DNA of 64,000 nucleotides from Pelagibacterium xiamenense (GCF_021166475.1 NZ_JAJOYS010000003.1:372001-436000); one strand, 5' to 3'. Shown: positions 1 through 9,942, counted from the stretch's first letter. The notes: generated by a model not told the origin, from the letters alone. Translations and numbers: made by a program.

Positions 1-305
1 GGCGCCGCATAGTAGTAGGTATCCTGGTAAGGGATCTCCGGATACGAGACGCGCGCCCAGGTCGGCTCTTCCATGGTCTGCCAGCGGCGGAACGCCTCCA
101 GTCGCCATTCGAGCATCCATTCAGGCTCGTTCTTCTTGGCCGAGATGAACCGGATCGTATCCTCGCTCAGCCCCTTGGGTGCCTTGTCGGATTCGATGAT
201 CGTCTCGAACCCGTATTTATACTTGTCGACATCCAAAGCGAGAACGCTCTCGACGGTCTCCCGGTCGATGTTCTCCTTGAGGGTGGGGATGTCAAAATCC
301 GACAT
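1..305 (-). CDS. sufB: Fe-S cluster assembly scaffold SufB (N-terminal part, cut by window edge)
   Basis: The reverse strand encodes a protein beginning MSDFDIPTLKENIDRETV and continuing through KYKYGFETIIESDKAPKGL and EPEWMLEWRLEAFRRW, which is the characteristic start of SufB. SufB is the scaffold subunit of the SufBCD complex that builds iron-sulfur clusters in the cytoplasm. Only about 101 residues are present; the gene continues past base 1. The ATG is preceded by AGGAGA at a good distance. It lies 31 bp downstream of a cysteine desulfurase on the same strand, the usual alphaproteobacterial suf order, so the two are probably cotranscribed from the divergent promoter region near 1.5-1.6 kb. 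Confidence 0.93.
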   Translation of the reverse strand, partial: MSDFDIPTLKENIDRETVESVLALDVDKYKYGFETIIESDKAPKGLSEDTIRFISAKKNEPEWMLEWRLEAFRRWQTMEEPTWARVSYPEIPYQDTYYYAA

Positions 306-336
306 GAACGTCTCCTAGCTCTAAAGCGTAGCGCTT

Positions 337-1491
337 CTACGCCGCTGCGCCGCCCCGGCCGTGATGCCGGGTCAGCACGATCTCAAACGCCTCGAAAAAG
401 GCATCGACGTCATCCTGCGTCGAATTCCATCCGAGACTGGCCCGAAGGCCGCATTCCGATAGCGCGGGGTCGACCCCCATCGCGCTCAACACATGGCTGC
501 GCCCGACCTTTCCGGACGAACACGCCGAACCCGAAGAGACCGCGACGCCGGCCAGATCCAGTCCCATCATCGCGACCGTATTCCTGACCCCCGGAACAGC
601 GAAATTGACTGTCGTCCCGATCCGCTCCACATCCGCGCCAAAAATGACGGCTTCGGGCGCAAGTTGACGCAACCTCTGCTCAAACCGCGTCACAAGCTTG
701 CCGACGGCATCAAGATCGAACCGCTCGGCAAAGGCAGCGCACGCCGCCCCGAAGCCCGCAATCAAAGCCGCAGCCTCGGTACCGCCGCGCCGCCCCTGCT
801 CCTGCCCGCCACCGGGCACCAGCCGGACCGTGTCCGCATGACTTTTCGCCAGCAGGGCACCAATACCCGCCGGCGCGCCGATCTTGTGACCGGATATGGC
901 CACCATATCGGTAGCACAAGCGGAAAAATCTAGGTCCAGTTTGCCAAATCCCTGCACCGCATCGAGCAAAAGCACGTGACGCGTCGGGCCAACTATCGCC
1001 TCGATCCGGGAACGCGGCTGGACGACGCCAGTTTCATTGTTGACCCAGCCGACGGCAACAAGCAGCGTTTCTCCCGCTGCATCGGCAGCCTCCAGCATGC
1101 GCGAGAGAGCATCGATGTCGATAAGTCCATTCTTATCAACGCCCAGTACGCGCACCGAAACCCCGCTCGCCTCCGCTGCCTTGAGCACCGCCGCGTGATC
1201 GGTGGCGCCAATAACGACCCGATCGATATCGAACGCTTTGACCCCGCCGACGATCGCCTGCGTAATCGCCTCTGTCGCTGACCCGGTGAAAACCACCTGC
1301 TTGGCTTCCGCACCGGCGCGCCGGGCGACCCTGTCCCGCGCATCGTCGACAACCTTGCGCAACGCCCGTCCAGCGCCGTGCACGGACGACGGGTTTCCCG
1401 TCAATTCCAGCGCGGCGACAACCGCCTCGCGCGCTTCGGGCAGAAGCGGCGCGGAAGCGTTATGGTCGAGATAATGGCGCATCCGATCCAT
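337..1491 (-). CDS. Cysteine desulfurase, suf operon (NifS/IscS type)
   Basis: PLP enzyme of aminotransferase class V that removes sulfur from cysteine and hands it to the Fe-S scaffold as a persulfide. The 384-residue protein opens with YLDHNASAPLLPEA. The PLP lysine lies in ISGHKIGAPAGIGAL (about K203), the cofactor-stacking histidine in TDHAAV (about H99), and the catalytic cysteine in SSGSACSSGK (about C324), so all key residues are present. It is immediately upstream of sufB on the same strand, which points to the SUF system. The start is uncertain: ATG at 1491 or ATG at 1482; neither has a clear Shine-Dalgarno. An Irr-type element lies about 110 bp upstream. Confidence 0.92.
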   Translation of the reverse strand: MDRMRHYLDHNASAPLLPEAREAVVAALELTGNPSSVHGAGRALRKVVDDARDRVARRAGAEAKQVVFTGSATEAITQAIVGGVKAFDIDRVVIGATDHAAVLKAAEASGVSVRVLGVDKNGLIDIDALSRMLEAADAAGETLLVAVGWVNNETGVVQPRSRIEAIVGPTRHVLLLDAVQGFGKLDLDFSACATDMVAISGHKIGAPAGIGALLAKSHADTVRLVPGGGQEQGRRGGTEAAALIAGFGAACAAFAERFDLDAVGKLVTRFEQRLRQLAPEAVIFGADVERIGTTVNFAVPGVRNTVAMMGLDLAGVAVSSGSACSSGKVGRSHVLSAMGVDPALSECGLRASLGWNSTQDDVDAFFEAFEIVLTRHHGRGGAAA

Positions 1492-1599
1492 CGCGTTGCG
1501 GCCGGCAAACCGGCTCCAGCAAACAATCCTTGAAATTCGAGTCGCACCTTAAGTAAAAGGAGCGCTCACAAAGGCCGGGGGAACCGGCCAAATCCCACG

Positions 1600-1616
1600 T
1601 TTGGAATAATTCTAAA
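1600..1616. promoter_or_regulatory. Iron control element (ICE, Irr-box-like palindrome)
   Basis: The 17-bp sequence TTTGGAATAATTCTAAA differs at one position from the Irr-binding ICE consensus TTTAGAA-N3-TTCTAAA. It sits midway between the suf operon start (1491, minus) and the hydrolase start (1725, plus), about 110 bp from each. Irr represses suf genes under iron sufficiency in some rhizobia, so the location makes biological sense. Binding itself is inferred. Confidence 0.7.
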
Positions 1617-1724
1617 CTGGTATTTGCAGTCAGTTTTATGAAGCCCCGGCGCATTCGTCAAGCCGGGCGCCACGCTTTGCCGGCGCCCATGCGAATTTCG
1701 GGGAGATCGACAAAGGTAGCGTTT

Positions 1725-2387
1725 ATGCCTGAAGTGATTTTCAACGGCCCTGAAGGCCGGATCGAGGGCCGGTATCAGCCGGGCAAGGAGCCCAACGCGC
1801 CTGTCGCTATCGTCCTGCATCCGCATCCCCAGTTCGGGGGGACGATGAACAACCAGATCGTCTACAATCTCTTTTATATGTTCGTGGAACGTGGCTTTGC
1901 CGTCCTGCGCTTCAATTCGCGCGGTGTGGGTCGCTCGCAGGGCATGTTCGACCATGGCGTCGGCGAACTCTCGGACGCAGCGGCAGCGCTCGACTGGCTC
2001 CAGGCGATCAACCGTGAAAGTCGCGGTTGCTGGATTGCAGGTTTCTCCTTCGGCGCCTGGATCGGCATGCAGCTCCTGATGCGCCGCCCCGAAGTCGAGG
2101 GTTTCATTTCCGTATCCCCGCCTGAAAACCTCTATGATTTCTCGTTCCTGGCGCCCTGCCCCTCTTCCGGTCTCATCATCCACGGGGAAAAGGACCGCGT
2201 GGCCCCGCCAGAAGCCGTCCAGAAACTCGTGGACAAGCTCAAGACCCAAAAGGGCATTACGATCGAACAGCGGATCATCGAAGGCGCCAATCATTTCTAT
2301 GAAGGCAAGATCGACGAACTGATCGAAAATTGCGGCGAATACCTCGACAAGCGCCGCGCCGAGATTGCTGCCGGTGGCGGGCGTTAG
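1725..2387 (+). CDS. Alpha/beta hydrolase (COG2945-like)
   Basis: Small soluble alpha/beta hydrolase of 220 residues starting [17 protein letters not shown]. An oxyanion-side strand [11 protein letters not shown] precedes the nucleophile elbow GFSFG (Ser). The acidic residue is in [12 protein letters not shown] and the catalytic His in EGANHFYEG, so the triad looks complete. The ATG at 1725 was chosen because GGGAGATC lies upstream and family similarity begins there; the longer reading frame extends through the promoter region. It is divergent from the suf operon, and this pairing with a shared iron-control element suggests, but does not prove, coordinated expression. The substrate is unknown. 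Confidence 0.85.
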   Translation: MPEVIFNGPEGRIEGRYQPGKEPNAPVAIVLHPHPQFGGTMNNQIVYNLFYMFVERGFAVLRFNSRGVGRSQGMFDHGVGELSDAAAALDWLQAINRESRGCWIAGFSFGAWIGMQLLMRRPEVEGFISVSPPENLYDFSFLAPCPSSGLIIHGEKDRVAPPEAVQKLVDKLKTQKGITIEQRIIEGANHFYEGKIDELIENCGEYLDKRRAEIAAGGGR

Positions 2388-2433
2388 CCCCTCCCCGACT
2401 AGCCAAGGAACAAAAGCCAGGGCCGATTACGCC

Positions 2434-3687
2434 ATGACGGACTTCAAATCCGAATTCCTGCGCACACTCGATGAGCGCGGTTTCATTCATCAAGTCTCGG
2501 ATCCGGAAGCACTCGACAAGAAATTCGCGAGCGAGACCGTAACCGGCTATATCGGCTACGATCCGACCGCCGCGAGCCTGCATGTGGGGCATCTGATGCA
2601 GATCATGATGCTGCACTGGATGCAAAAGACCGGCCACCGGCCAATCGCGCTCATGGGCGGCGGCACGGGCATGATCGGCGATCCCTCCTTCAAGGATGAA
2701 GCCCGCAGACTTTTGACCGTCGAGGACATCGCGTCGAACATCGAAGGGATCAAGAAGAAGTTCGAGAACTTCCTCACCTTCGGCGAAGGCCCCGGCGACG
2801 CCGTTATGGCGAACAACGCCGATTGGCTCTTGGGCCTCGGCTATGTCGAATTCCTTCGCGATGTCGGCCGCCATTTTTCGGTCAACCGCATGCTGAGCTT
2901 CGATTCGGTCAAGCTCCGGCTCGACCGCGAGCAGTCGCTCTCGTTTCTCGAATTCAACTACATGATCCTGCAGGCCTACGACTTCGTCGAACTCAACCGG
3001 CGCTATGGCTGCACGCTGCAGATGGGCGGCTCGGATCAGTGGGGCAACATCGTCAACGGGCTCGATCTGGGGCACCGAATGCTCGATACCCAGTTCTATG
3101 CCCTTACCTCGCCCCTTTTGACGACGGCATCGGGCCAGAAGATGGGGAAAACCGCCAACGGCGCGGTCTGGCTCAACGCGGACATGCTCTCGCCCTACGA
3201 TTTCTGGCAATACTGGCGCAACACCGAGGATGCCGACGTCGAGCGGTTCCTGAAGCTCTTCACCACCCTGCCCCTCGACGAGATCACGCGCATCGTGCAT
3301 GGCGATGCGACCGACATCAACGAAGCTAAAAAGATTCTCGCAACCGAAGTCACCTCTCTCGTCCATACCCCGCAACTCGCCAAGGAGGCGGCGGCAACGG
3401 CGACCGCTGTTTTCGAAGCGGGTCAGCTCGATCTCTCGCTACCGACGATCCAGATCGGGTGGACAGCGCTCGAAGGCGGACTTGGCATTCTCGCGGCTGC
3501 GGTGACAGCGGGCCTGGCGGGCTCCAACGGCGAAGCCCGGCGCCACATCCAGGCGGGCGCGCTCAAGGTCAACGACGCTGCCATCGACGACGAAAAACTC
3601 TCTCTCGGCAAAGGGCACGTGCTTCCCGAGGGCGTTATCAAGCTCTCCATCGGCAAGAAACGCCACGTATTGCTCAAACCGATCTGA
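2434..3687 (+). CDS. tyrS: Tyrosyl-tRNA synthetase
   Basis: Class I aminoacyl-tRNA synthetase that charges tRNA-Tyr. The 417-residue protein carries the HIGH-type motif HVGHL at residues 50-54, the tyrosine-pocket segment [21 protein letters not shown], and the KMSKS-type motif KMGKT. A C-terminal S4 RNA-binding domain follows ([18 protein letters not shown], then DEKLSLG). The ATG at 2434 gives the standard N-terminus [17 protein letters not shown]; the longer frame overlaps the preceding hydrolase. It is on the same strand 46 bp downstream of that hydrolase and converges with the large AsmA-like gene. Confidence 0.96.
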   Translation: MTDFKSEFLRTLDERGFIHQVSDPEALDKKFASETVTGYIGYDPTAASLHVGHLMQIMMLHWMQKTGHRPIALMGGGTGMIGDPSFKDEARRLLTVEDIASNIEGIKKKFENFLTFGEGPGDAVMANNADWLLGLGYVEFLRDVGRHFSVNRMLSFDSVKLRLDREQSLSFLEFNYMILQAYDFVELNRRYGCTLQMGGSDQWGNIVNGLDLGHRMLDTQFYALTSPLLTTASGQKMGKTANGAVWLNADMLSPYDFWQYWRNTEDADVERFLKLFTTLPLDEITRIVHGDATDINEAKKILATEVTSLVHTPQLAKEAAATATAVFEAGQLDLSLPTIQIGWTALEGGLGILAAAVTAGLAGSNGEARRHIQAGALKVNDAAIDDEKLSLGKGHVLPEGVIKLSIGKKRHVLLKPI

Positions 3688-3713
3688 CCAAGGGCCGCTC
3701 GCGGCAGCCCCCT

Positions 3714-6700
3714 TTACTGCGCTGAAGCTTCATTCTGCGCCCGGTATTCGAACAGCGACCGGAATACCCCCGGCGCGAGGATGGAGACCGGGTTGATCAG
3801 CAGTTCGGGCTCGGCCAGCGGTCCGCGCACGGCAAACGTCACGCCGATCAGCCCCTCGCCCTCGCGTCCGCCGAAAATCGGCCCGATCAGCGGGATCTGC
3901 TGGAACGCATTGTTGATCCCGAAAAGCGGAACATAGGTCCCGGTAAGGTCGTACTGCCCTTCTTCGAGCAGGATATTGCCCCTGGCCGTACCGCCCACGC
4001 TGTCGCCATAGAGCGCCGCTTCGCGCAGCTCGATACGGTCCCCGATCCGCATAAACTGCGCCCGCCCGCGCGTGAAATCGAGAGAATTGCCGCGCTCCGC
4101 ATAAGCCTCCGCCGCCTCATCCGATTGCAGCAGCCGCGCGATGTTGGCTTCGTCGACAATCGAGAAATTGCGCATCTCGAACGCCCCTGAATCGGCGTCC
4201 CCGGGAATGTCGCGCCGTATGACAAGACTGCCTTCGCCGCCAATCAGGCGCGGGTAGAGCCCGACAAACCGCAAAATGCCGCCCACGTCATTGGCCGCAA
4301 AGCTCATGACCCTGTCGCGTTCCCCACCGTTTGTCGTTGCCGAAACCGAGCGTCCGCCACCCAGCCCGGCCGAAAGATCGACATGTTCGAGCGTGTCGCC
4401 CCGTAGCCGCAGGTCGAGATCGACGTCGAGCGCAACAGCGCCGTAATACCCGATCGCGCGGTCCAGATTGACGGTGACCGAAAACCGCTCGTCGCCCAGA
4501 TCCTCGCTCGGTCCGGCCAGGGCGCCGGAATCGAGACTGACGAACCGCCGCAGCATCGGCCGCACGTCGAGTTGCGCGCCCGAAACGGAAACCGCATACC
4601 CGCCATCCGCCGGACGGATCGCCACCTGGGCGTTGTCGCCCGGACTGATCTGGAACGTCGAAAAAATCGCCTCCTCCAGCGCGCCCTCCGACGATACCGC
4701 CAACGATCCGGCAAGGCGAACCTCGCCAAACCCCAAATCGGCCTCCGGTACGGCAATGCCGTCCTCACCGATCTCGACAACGGCATTGGCTCCGCCCGGA
4801 ATGCCCTGTGCCTTGCGAGCCCCGATATCCGCAAGCGTCAGGGCTGCACCTGTCAGATCGGCAGAGACCTGATATCGGTCATCGCCCAGTGGCTCCGCGA
4901 CCAGCCGCACCTCCCCGTCGACATATTCGCTCAAATCGACGCCGAACGCCGCAGCATCCTCGGCATCGAACGTCGACGCGACGCGAACGCCCGGCACCTC
5001 TTCACCGTTCTGGCTTGCCTCGAAATCGAACGGGATCGAGCCGAGCATCCCGCTGCCGTTGGCATTGAAACCCGCCTGCGAAGCCGTAAACGAAAGGCTC
5101 GCATCCGAGACCGCATATCCGCCTATCGGTTCGCGCGTCGAGAGCTCGGCAATCGTCCCGTTGAGCGTGTAGTCGACCTGATCGACCAGTCCGATGTCGT
5201 CCATTTTGAGCGTCGCGATCACGGTTGCTCGCGCTTCGCCGCTGAGCTTGGCCCTGAGTTCGGCGACATCCACACCCTGCACCGCCTCATCCAGCGCGCC
5301 CAGCGCCGGGTCGTCCGCCAGTGAGAGCAGATCCGGAACAGTTCCCGAGATATCGCCCGAGACCTCGAAAATGGGTCGCCGCGCGGTAGTGTCCTGGTTC
5401 AGAAAGGCCGCATTCTCGATAACGACCGGCCCATCCGTCCCCGCCACCGTCGCCCGGTCCACGCCGACCGTGACCTGCTCATCGCGCACGAGTACCCGCG
5501 TCTCTCCGGCGATGTCGAGCCGCGGCATCCCGGCAAACGGCAGGAGCTCCACACCGTCGGCCGACATCTCGACCCGTATCGCGCCATCCGGAATAGGCAG
5601 CGGCGAACCGTCGACCGCGATCGACCCAACGGGGAAATCGAACGCCATATCCGCATTGGCGACAGTGCCCGATCCGACATAGTCGACGACCCATGCCCGC
5701 CCCTCTGGCGCGAAAATATAAGGCCAAAGCCGTTTGACGGTGTCAGCAGAAAAACCTTGGCCGGAAAGCGACAGCTTGAGCCCAAGTCCAGCGCGCAAAC
5801 TGTCCATCCGCCCGGTTAGGGAAAGGCTGGCGTCACCGGTGGAAGCCGTCAATTGGTCGATCCCGACCGCACCGTAAAGTGGTGCCCCCCACCCCTCGAA
5901 ACGGATCGATTCGATGGGGTTCTGCGGTGCCGGCATGTCATCGGGATGCAGATAAACCTCCTGCGCCGTGATGTTCATCGCCAGGGTGGGCCCGAACTGC
6001 TGGTCGAATCCCAACAGCACCTCGCCCGATATCGTGCCGCGGCTCCGACCTACCGAGACGCCGACATCGGCGAACTGGAACCGCGCCTCGTCCGGATGCC
6101 AATCCACGGTGAACGGCGCAGCGGCGACCGCAAACATGTCGTTGGCCAGCCGCAAATGGGTCCCGGCCAGATCGATCGTGAACCGTCCGCTCGTCAGCCG
6201 CCCCTCGGGCGCCGTAAGCTGAAACGTTCCCGATAGCCCGCCCACACCCCGCAGCGCCGCAATGCCTACGGGATCATCGAGAAAGGGCAGCAACGTCGAA
6301 AAATCGAGCCCTTGTAGCGCGAAATTCAACGTCACAGCCGACCCGTCGCTGACGCGTGTGATCGTTCCGGTGGTCTCGCGCCCGGCAATGCGTGCGGAAA
6401 ATCGCGCCGATACGCCGTTCACGCTCTGCCCCGCGCGCAAATCGAAATCGACGCCTTCGAACTCGCGGTAAAGGTTGTAGACCCTGTCGAGCATGGCCAC
6501 CGACCCGTTCCGCACACTCAAGCTCGAAATCTGTCCGCCGAGCGCCCTTTCGGCCAGCTCCGCCAGCCCGGCATCAATTGCTTCGACTGTGGCCATGAGC
6601 ACCGCATTGTCCGAGCGCAGAACTGCCGGGTCGTCGCCCGCCTCGGCTCCTAAGTCGAGGCCACCACGCTCGATTCGGACGACGGGCGTCGCATTTGCGC

Positions 6701-7193
6701 CCTCGTGAACGGCGACGGTAACTTCGCCGGTATTCGGATCCTCCTGCACGACGAACCGCGCGGGCCGCGGTCCCAGCAAATCCTGCACGATCTGGAAATG
6801 CGGACCGTCTAGCGTGATCCGCGCATTTGGCCGCCCCAACAGCAACCCGACCGGCGATACGCCGACTTCAAGCGCATCCATACTGATGACCGCATCGCTT
6901 GCGACCTCCCGCATCTCCACAGAAGCCAACCGGAAGACGGGATTGAACGGGCCGTCGAGCGAAAGCCCGAAGCCCTCCCAGGCGACCTCAAAGTCGTCTT
7001 CAACGACCCCGGCCACGGCGGACTGCACGCGGTCGGACAGGAAATCGAGCGGGATCGGACCGAACAACAACCGGACATAAACAAGCCCGATAATCACCGC
7101 GAGCCCCAAAAGCGCCCAGCGCAGCGCGGCAAGCGCCCTGCGCAGAAGGCCGCGCCGATTGCGGATACCGGAAAGGCGCGGGAGTTCGGTCAA
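3714..7193 (-). CDS. Large AsmA-like/DUF3971 membrane-anchored protein
   Basis: A protein of about 1160 residues with one N-terminal membrane segment (ALLGLAVIIGLVYVRLLFG). A long repetitive beta-strand-rich region follows, ending with the AsmA-like C-terminal signature (LDFTRGRAQFMRIGDRIEL, LTGTYVPLFGINNAFQQIPLIG, VRGPLAEPELLINPVSILAPG). Such proteins are bridge-like periplasmic proteins linked to envelope lipid transport or outer-membrane assembly in the wider AsmA/YhdP family; the exact role here is inferred. The reading frame extends to 7775, but that part lies antisense to the peroxiredoxin gene. I favour the TTG at 7193 because the next 117 bp upstream are AT-rich and would serve the divergent gene; an ATG at 7310 is the alternative. 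Confidence 0.82.
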   Translation of the reverse strand: MTELPRLSGIRNRRGLLRRALAALRWALLGLAVIIGLVYVRLLFGPIPLDFLSDRVQSAVAGVVEDDFEVAWEGFGLSLDGPFNPVFRLASVEMREVASDAVISMDALEVGVSPVGLLLGRPNARITLDGPHFQIVQDLLGPRPARFVVQEDPNTGEVTVAVHEGANATPVVRIERGGLDLGAEAGDDPAVLRSDNAVLMATVEAIDAGLAELAERALGGQISSLSVRNGSVAMLDRVYNLYREFEGVDFDLRAGQSVNGVSARFSARIAGRETTGTITRVSDGSAVTLNFALQGLDFSTLLPFLDDPVGIAALRGVGGLSGTFQLTAPEGRLTSGRFTIDLAGTHLRLANDMFAVAAAPFTVDWHPDEARFQFADVGVSVGRSRGTISGEVLLGFDQQFGPTLAMNITAQEVYLHPDDMPAPQNPIESIRFEGWGAPLYGAVGIDQLTASTGDASLSLTGRMDSLRAGLGLKLSLSGQGFSADTVKRLWPYIFAPEGRAWVVDYVGSGTVANADMAFDFPVGSIAVDGSPLPIPDGAIRVEMSADGVELLPFAGMPRLDIAGETRVLVRDEQVTVGVDRATVAGTDGPVVIENAAFLNQDTTARRPIFEVSGDISGTVPDLLSLADDPALGALDEAVQGVDVAELRAKLSGEARATVIATLKMDDIGLVDQVDYTLNGTIAELSTREPIGGYAVSDASLSFTASQAGFNANGSGMLGSIPFDFEASQNGEEVPGVRVASTFDAEDAAAFGVDLSEYVDGEVRLVAEPLGDDRYQVSADLTGAALTLADIGARKAQGIPGGANAVVEIGEDGIAVPEADLGFGEVRLAGSLAVSSEGALEEAIFSTFQISPGDNAQVAIRPADGGYAVSVSGAQLDVRPMLRRFVSLDSGALAGPSEDLGDERFSVTVNLDRAIGYYGAVALDVDLDLRLRGDTLEHVDLSAGLGGGRSVSATTNGGERDRVMSFAANDVGGILRFVGLYPRLIGGEGSLVIRRDIPGDADSGAFEMRNFSIVDEANIARLLQSDEAAEAYAERGNSLDFTRGRAQFMRIGDRIELREAALYGDSVGGTARGNILLEEGQYDLTGTYVPLFGINNAFQQIPLIGPIFGGREGEGLIGVTFAVRGPLAEPELLINPVSILAPGVFRSLFEYRAQNEASAQ

Positions 7194-7343
7194 TGACGGC
7201 CGTATGTCCTGAGCTCGCGATGAGAAATGCCGGGAGAATCGGCTATTAGCCAAACAGTTTCTTTGCCAAGCAAATCGGCTGCAATAAGGCAAACTGCACA
7301 ATCGGCGCATTTGGCGCGAACGCACAGTCAAGGAGAACCGTCT

Positions 7344-7805
7344 TTGCCAGACCTCCAGCAGGGCATGCCCGCCCCCGATTTCGACCTCCCCACCGATACC
7401 GGCGAACGTTTCCGCCTGTCCGCCCACGCCGGCAAGGCCGTACTGCTCTATTTCTACCCCCAGGCCGACACCCCGGCCTGCACGGACGAGAACATCGCTT
7501 TCACCACGCATAAGGATGCGTTCGCCGAAAAAGACATTTTGCTCGTCGGCATCTCGCCGGACACACCGAAACAGCTCGCCGCCTTCCGCGAAAAATACGG
7601 CCTCTCCCCGATCCTGGTCTCCGATCCCGACCACACCGCGATCGAAGCTTATGGCGTATGGGGCGAAAAAAAGAACTATGGCCGAACCTATATGGGCCTC
7701 ATCCGTACGACAGTGCTCGTTGGCGCGGACGGCAAGATCGCGCAGATCTGGCCCAACATCCGCGCCAAGGGCCACGTTGAACGCGTCCTCAAGGCACTCG
7801 CCTGA
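7344..7805 (+). CDS. bcp: Bcp-type (PrxQ) thiol peroxidase
   Basis: Peroxiredoxin that reduces hydroperoxides through a peroxidatic cysteine. The 153-residue protein begins LPDLQQGMPAPDFDLPTDTGE and has the active-site segment ADTPACTDENIAF, with the Cys in the family position. The second, resolving Cys found five residues later in many Bcp proteins is replaced (DENIAF instead of a C-containing stretch), so it may act as a 1-Cys enzyme or use another partner. The TTG at 7344 was chosen for a clean AAGGAG at 7330-7335. It is divergent from the AsmA-like gene and followed by the M23 peptidase gene on the same strand. Confidence 0.88.
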   Translation: MPDLQQGMPAPDFDLPTDTGERFRLSAHAGKAVLLYFYPQADTPACTDENIAFTTHKDAFAEKDILLVGISPDTPKQLAAFREKYGLSPILVSDPDHTAIEAYGVWGEKKNYGRTYMGLIRTTVLVGADGKIAQIWPNIRAKGHVERVLKALA

Positions 7806-7886
7806 CCTTGGTTTGAGTTTTCGTTAACCATAATCCCGCAAGATAGCACTCATTGAGTTGGTCGCTGCGTTTTGGGGGCAGACCCG

Positions 7887-9014
7887 GTGCGAAAAAAAGA
7901 CGCGAGGATGGAACTGGGGCGTGCGGCCAAGCCGGAGGCACCACGCAGCTCTTACGCGTTCTTTTTTGCCGTTTTTGCGCTGTTGCTGCTTACCAACATC
8001 CTGACGGCCCTCGGCCTTTATCTTTCGCCCGACATCAACGCGCTCTTCCGCGAGGACAATTCCGCCCAGATCCACGCTTATGAGCAGCGCATCACCGAGT
8101 TGCGACTCGAGGTCGACCGGCTTCATTCCCGCCAGTACGCCCAGATGGGCGATATGAACCTACAGATGCATGAGTTGGTCGAGCAGCAGGAAGTTCTCTT
8201 CGAACAGCACGAATACGTCCGCGCCCTCACCGACCTGGCCCGCGAAATGGGCATCTCCATGGACGGCAATGCGCCCGAAGACGTGATGACCACCGGCGCC
8301 CTCCCTGATTCGCAGATACCTTCGGACATCCCCGGCATTGTGGAAGCACTCGACGTCATGCAGCAGGAAACCCGCATGGCCCTCGTCGCCTTGTCGGATG
8401 CGGCGACGTTGTCTACTCGCGAAATTGTATCCGGGCTTCAAAGCATCGGTCTCGAACCCGACCTGGGCGACGCGACCGGCGTCGGGGGGCCCTTCATTCC
8501 CGCCAACGGAGCGGCGGAACTTTCGATCATCGACGAGGCCAACGCCGTAGCGACCGCTCTCGCGCGTTTTGGTGCTGCGCGCAACGCACTGATCTCAGCC
8601 CCTATTCGCCAGCCGATTGCCGGCAACGTCGGCATCAGTTCGGGGTTCGGCAGCCGCAACGACCCGTTTCTCAACCGCGCCGCCTTCCATGCCGGCATCG
8701 ACTTCCGCGCCGGAACGGGAACGCCCATCCTCGCAGCGGCCGCGGGAACGATCTCGCATGCCGGACGCAACGGCGGTTATGGCAACATGGTGGAAATCGA
8801 CCACGGCAACGGCGTCGTGACGCGCTACGCCCATATGAACGCAATCTCCGTCTCCGAAGGCCAGACCGTCAGCGCAGGTCAGGTTGTCGGCAGCTCCGGT
8901 TCAACGGGCCGCAGCACCGGACCGCATCTGCACTTCGAAGTCAGGCGCAACGGTAAGGCCGTCGATCCATCCCGCTTTCTCACGGCTGGAAGAAACCTCG
9001 CCAAATTCCTGTAG
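7887..9014 (+). CDS. M23 family metallopeptidase with coiled-coil stalk (murein hydrolase-like)
   Basis: The 375-residue protein has an N-terminal transmembrane helix (AFFFAVFALLLLTNILTALGL) and a coiled-coil segment (YEQRITELRLEVDRLHSRQ). The C-terminal LytM/M23 domain carries zinc-site motifs HAGIDFRA (HxxxD) and HLHFEV (HxH), plus the loop YGNMVEIDHGNG. The catalytic residues appear intact, suggesting an inner-membrane-anchored, periplasm-facing peptidoglycan endopeptidase. The GTG at 7887 has a G-rich stretch about 10 nt upstream; TTG at 7872 is an alternative. Confidence 0.88.
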   Translation: MRKKDARMELGRAAKPEAPRSSYAFFFAVFALLLLTNILTALGLYLSPDINALFREDNSAQIHAYEQRITELRLEVDRLHSRQYAQMGDMNLQMHELVEQQEVLFEQHEYVRALTDLAREMGISMDGNAPEDVMTTGALPDSQIPSDIPGIVEALDVMQQETRMALVALSDAATLSTREIVSGLQSIGLEPDLGDATGVGGPFIPANGAAELSIIDEANAVATALARFGAARNALISAPIRQPIAGNVGISSGFGSRNDPFLNRAAFHAGIDFRAGTGTPILAAAAGTISHAGRNGGYGNMVEIDHGNGVVTRYAHMNAISVSEGQTVSAGQVVGSSGSTGRSTGPHLHFEVRRNGKAVDPSRFLTAGRNLAKFL

Positions 9015-9015
9015 A

Positions 9016-9942
9016 TCAATAGGAATTATCCGGAAGCGGGACGAATTCCGTCTCATCCGGAACGGCGCCGAACCGTGCCTGCGCCCAGTCCTCCTTGGCT
9101 TGCTCGATCCGTTCCCGGCTCGATGAAACGAAGTTCCACCAGATATAGCGCGGCCCTTCGAGCGCCGTACCGCCCAGATACATCATCCGGCTCGGCCGGA
9201 CCGCTTTGACGGTGATCACGTCGCCTGGCCGGAAAACGAGGAGCCGCGGACCCTCGAACGTATCCCCAGCAATCGCGATCTCCCCCTCGACAAGGTAGAT
9301 CGCGCGCTCCTCGTAGTCCCTATCCAACGGCGCCGTCTGCCCCTCGGCGAGACTCACCTCGACGTAGAACCAGTCCGTAATGGTCTGGACGTTCGACCGC
9401 TTGCCGAACGCCTTGCCTGCGATCACGCGGGCGGAAAGCCCAGTGTCGCGCACGGTCGGCAGGTCGCGGCCGGAAAAATGCTGGAATGTCGGGTCGATCT
9501 CTTCCATGTCCGCCGGAAGCGCGATCCAGCTCTGGAGGCCGAGCATCCTCTGGCCGGACGCCCGTTCGACCTCGGGCGTGCGCTCCGAATGCGTGATGCC
9601 GCGTCCGGCCGTCATCAGGTTCATGGCGCCCGGCACGATTTCCTGAATGTTGCCCTCGCTGTCGCGGTGCATGACCTTGCCGTCGAAGAGATAAGTGACC
9701 GTTGAAAGACCGATATGCGGATGCGGGCGCACATCCATTCCCTGCCCGGGAATGAACTGAACCGGCCCAAAATGATCGAAGAAGATGAAGGGCCCGACCA
9801 TCTGGCGCTTGCCATGCGGCAAGGCGCGGCGCACCGCGAAGCCTTCGCCGAGATCGCGCGTGCGCGGCACGACAACGAGTTCGAGCGCGTCGCAGCTCTT
9901 TGGATCGCCTTCGACGGGATCGTAGTCGGGCAACCAGGTCAT
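9016..9942 (-). CDS. Pirin family protein
   Basis: Bicupin of 308 residues. The pirin metal-site motifs are visible: HPHIGLSTVTYLFDG supplies two histidines, and TAGRGITHSERTPE supplies the third His and the Glu. Many bacterial pirins have quercetinase-like activity or bind other enzymes, so the physiological role is open. The ATG at 9942 has AAGGAG seven bases upstream. It ends only 1 bp from the convergent M23 peptidase stop, and it lies downstream of prfB on the same strand. Confidence 0.9.
   Translation of the reverse strand: MTWLPDYDPVEGDPKSCDALELVVVPRTRDLGEGFAVRRALPHGKRQMVGPFIFFDHFGPVQFIPGQGMDVRPHPHIGLSTVTYLFDGKVMHRDSEGNIQEIVPGAMNLMTAGRGITHSERTPEVERASGQRMLGLQSWIALPADMEEIDPTFQHFSGRDLPTVRDTGLSARVIAGKAFGKRSNVQTITDWFYVEVSLAEGQTAPLDRDYEERAIYLVEGEIAIAGDTFEGPRLLVFRPGDVITVKAVRPSRMMYLGGTALEGPRYIWWNFVSSSRERIEQAKEDWAQARFGAVPDETEFVPLPDNSY

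Noticed and set aside
6392-6708. Short plus-strand frames inside the AsmA-like gene
   Set aside because: Overlapping shadows of the large minus-strand gene with no start signals or conserved motifs.
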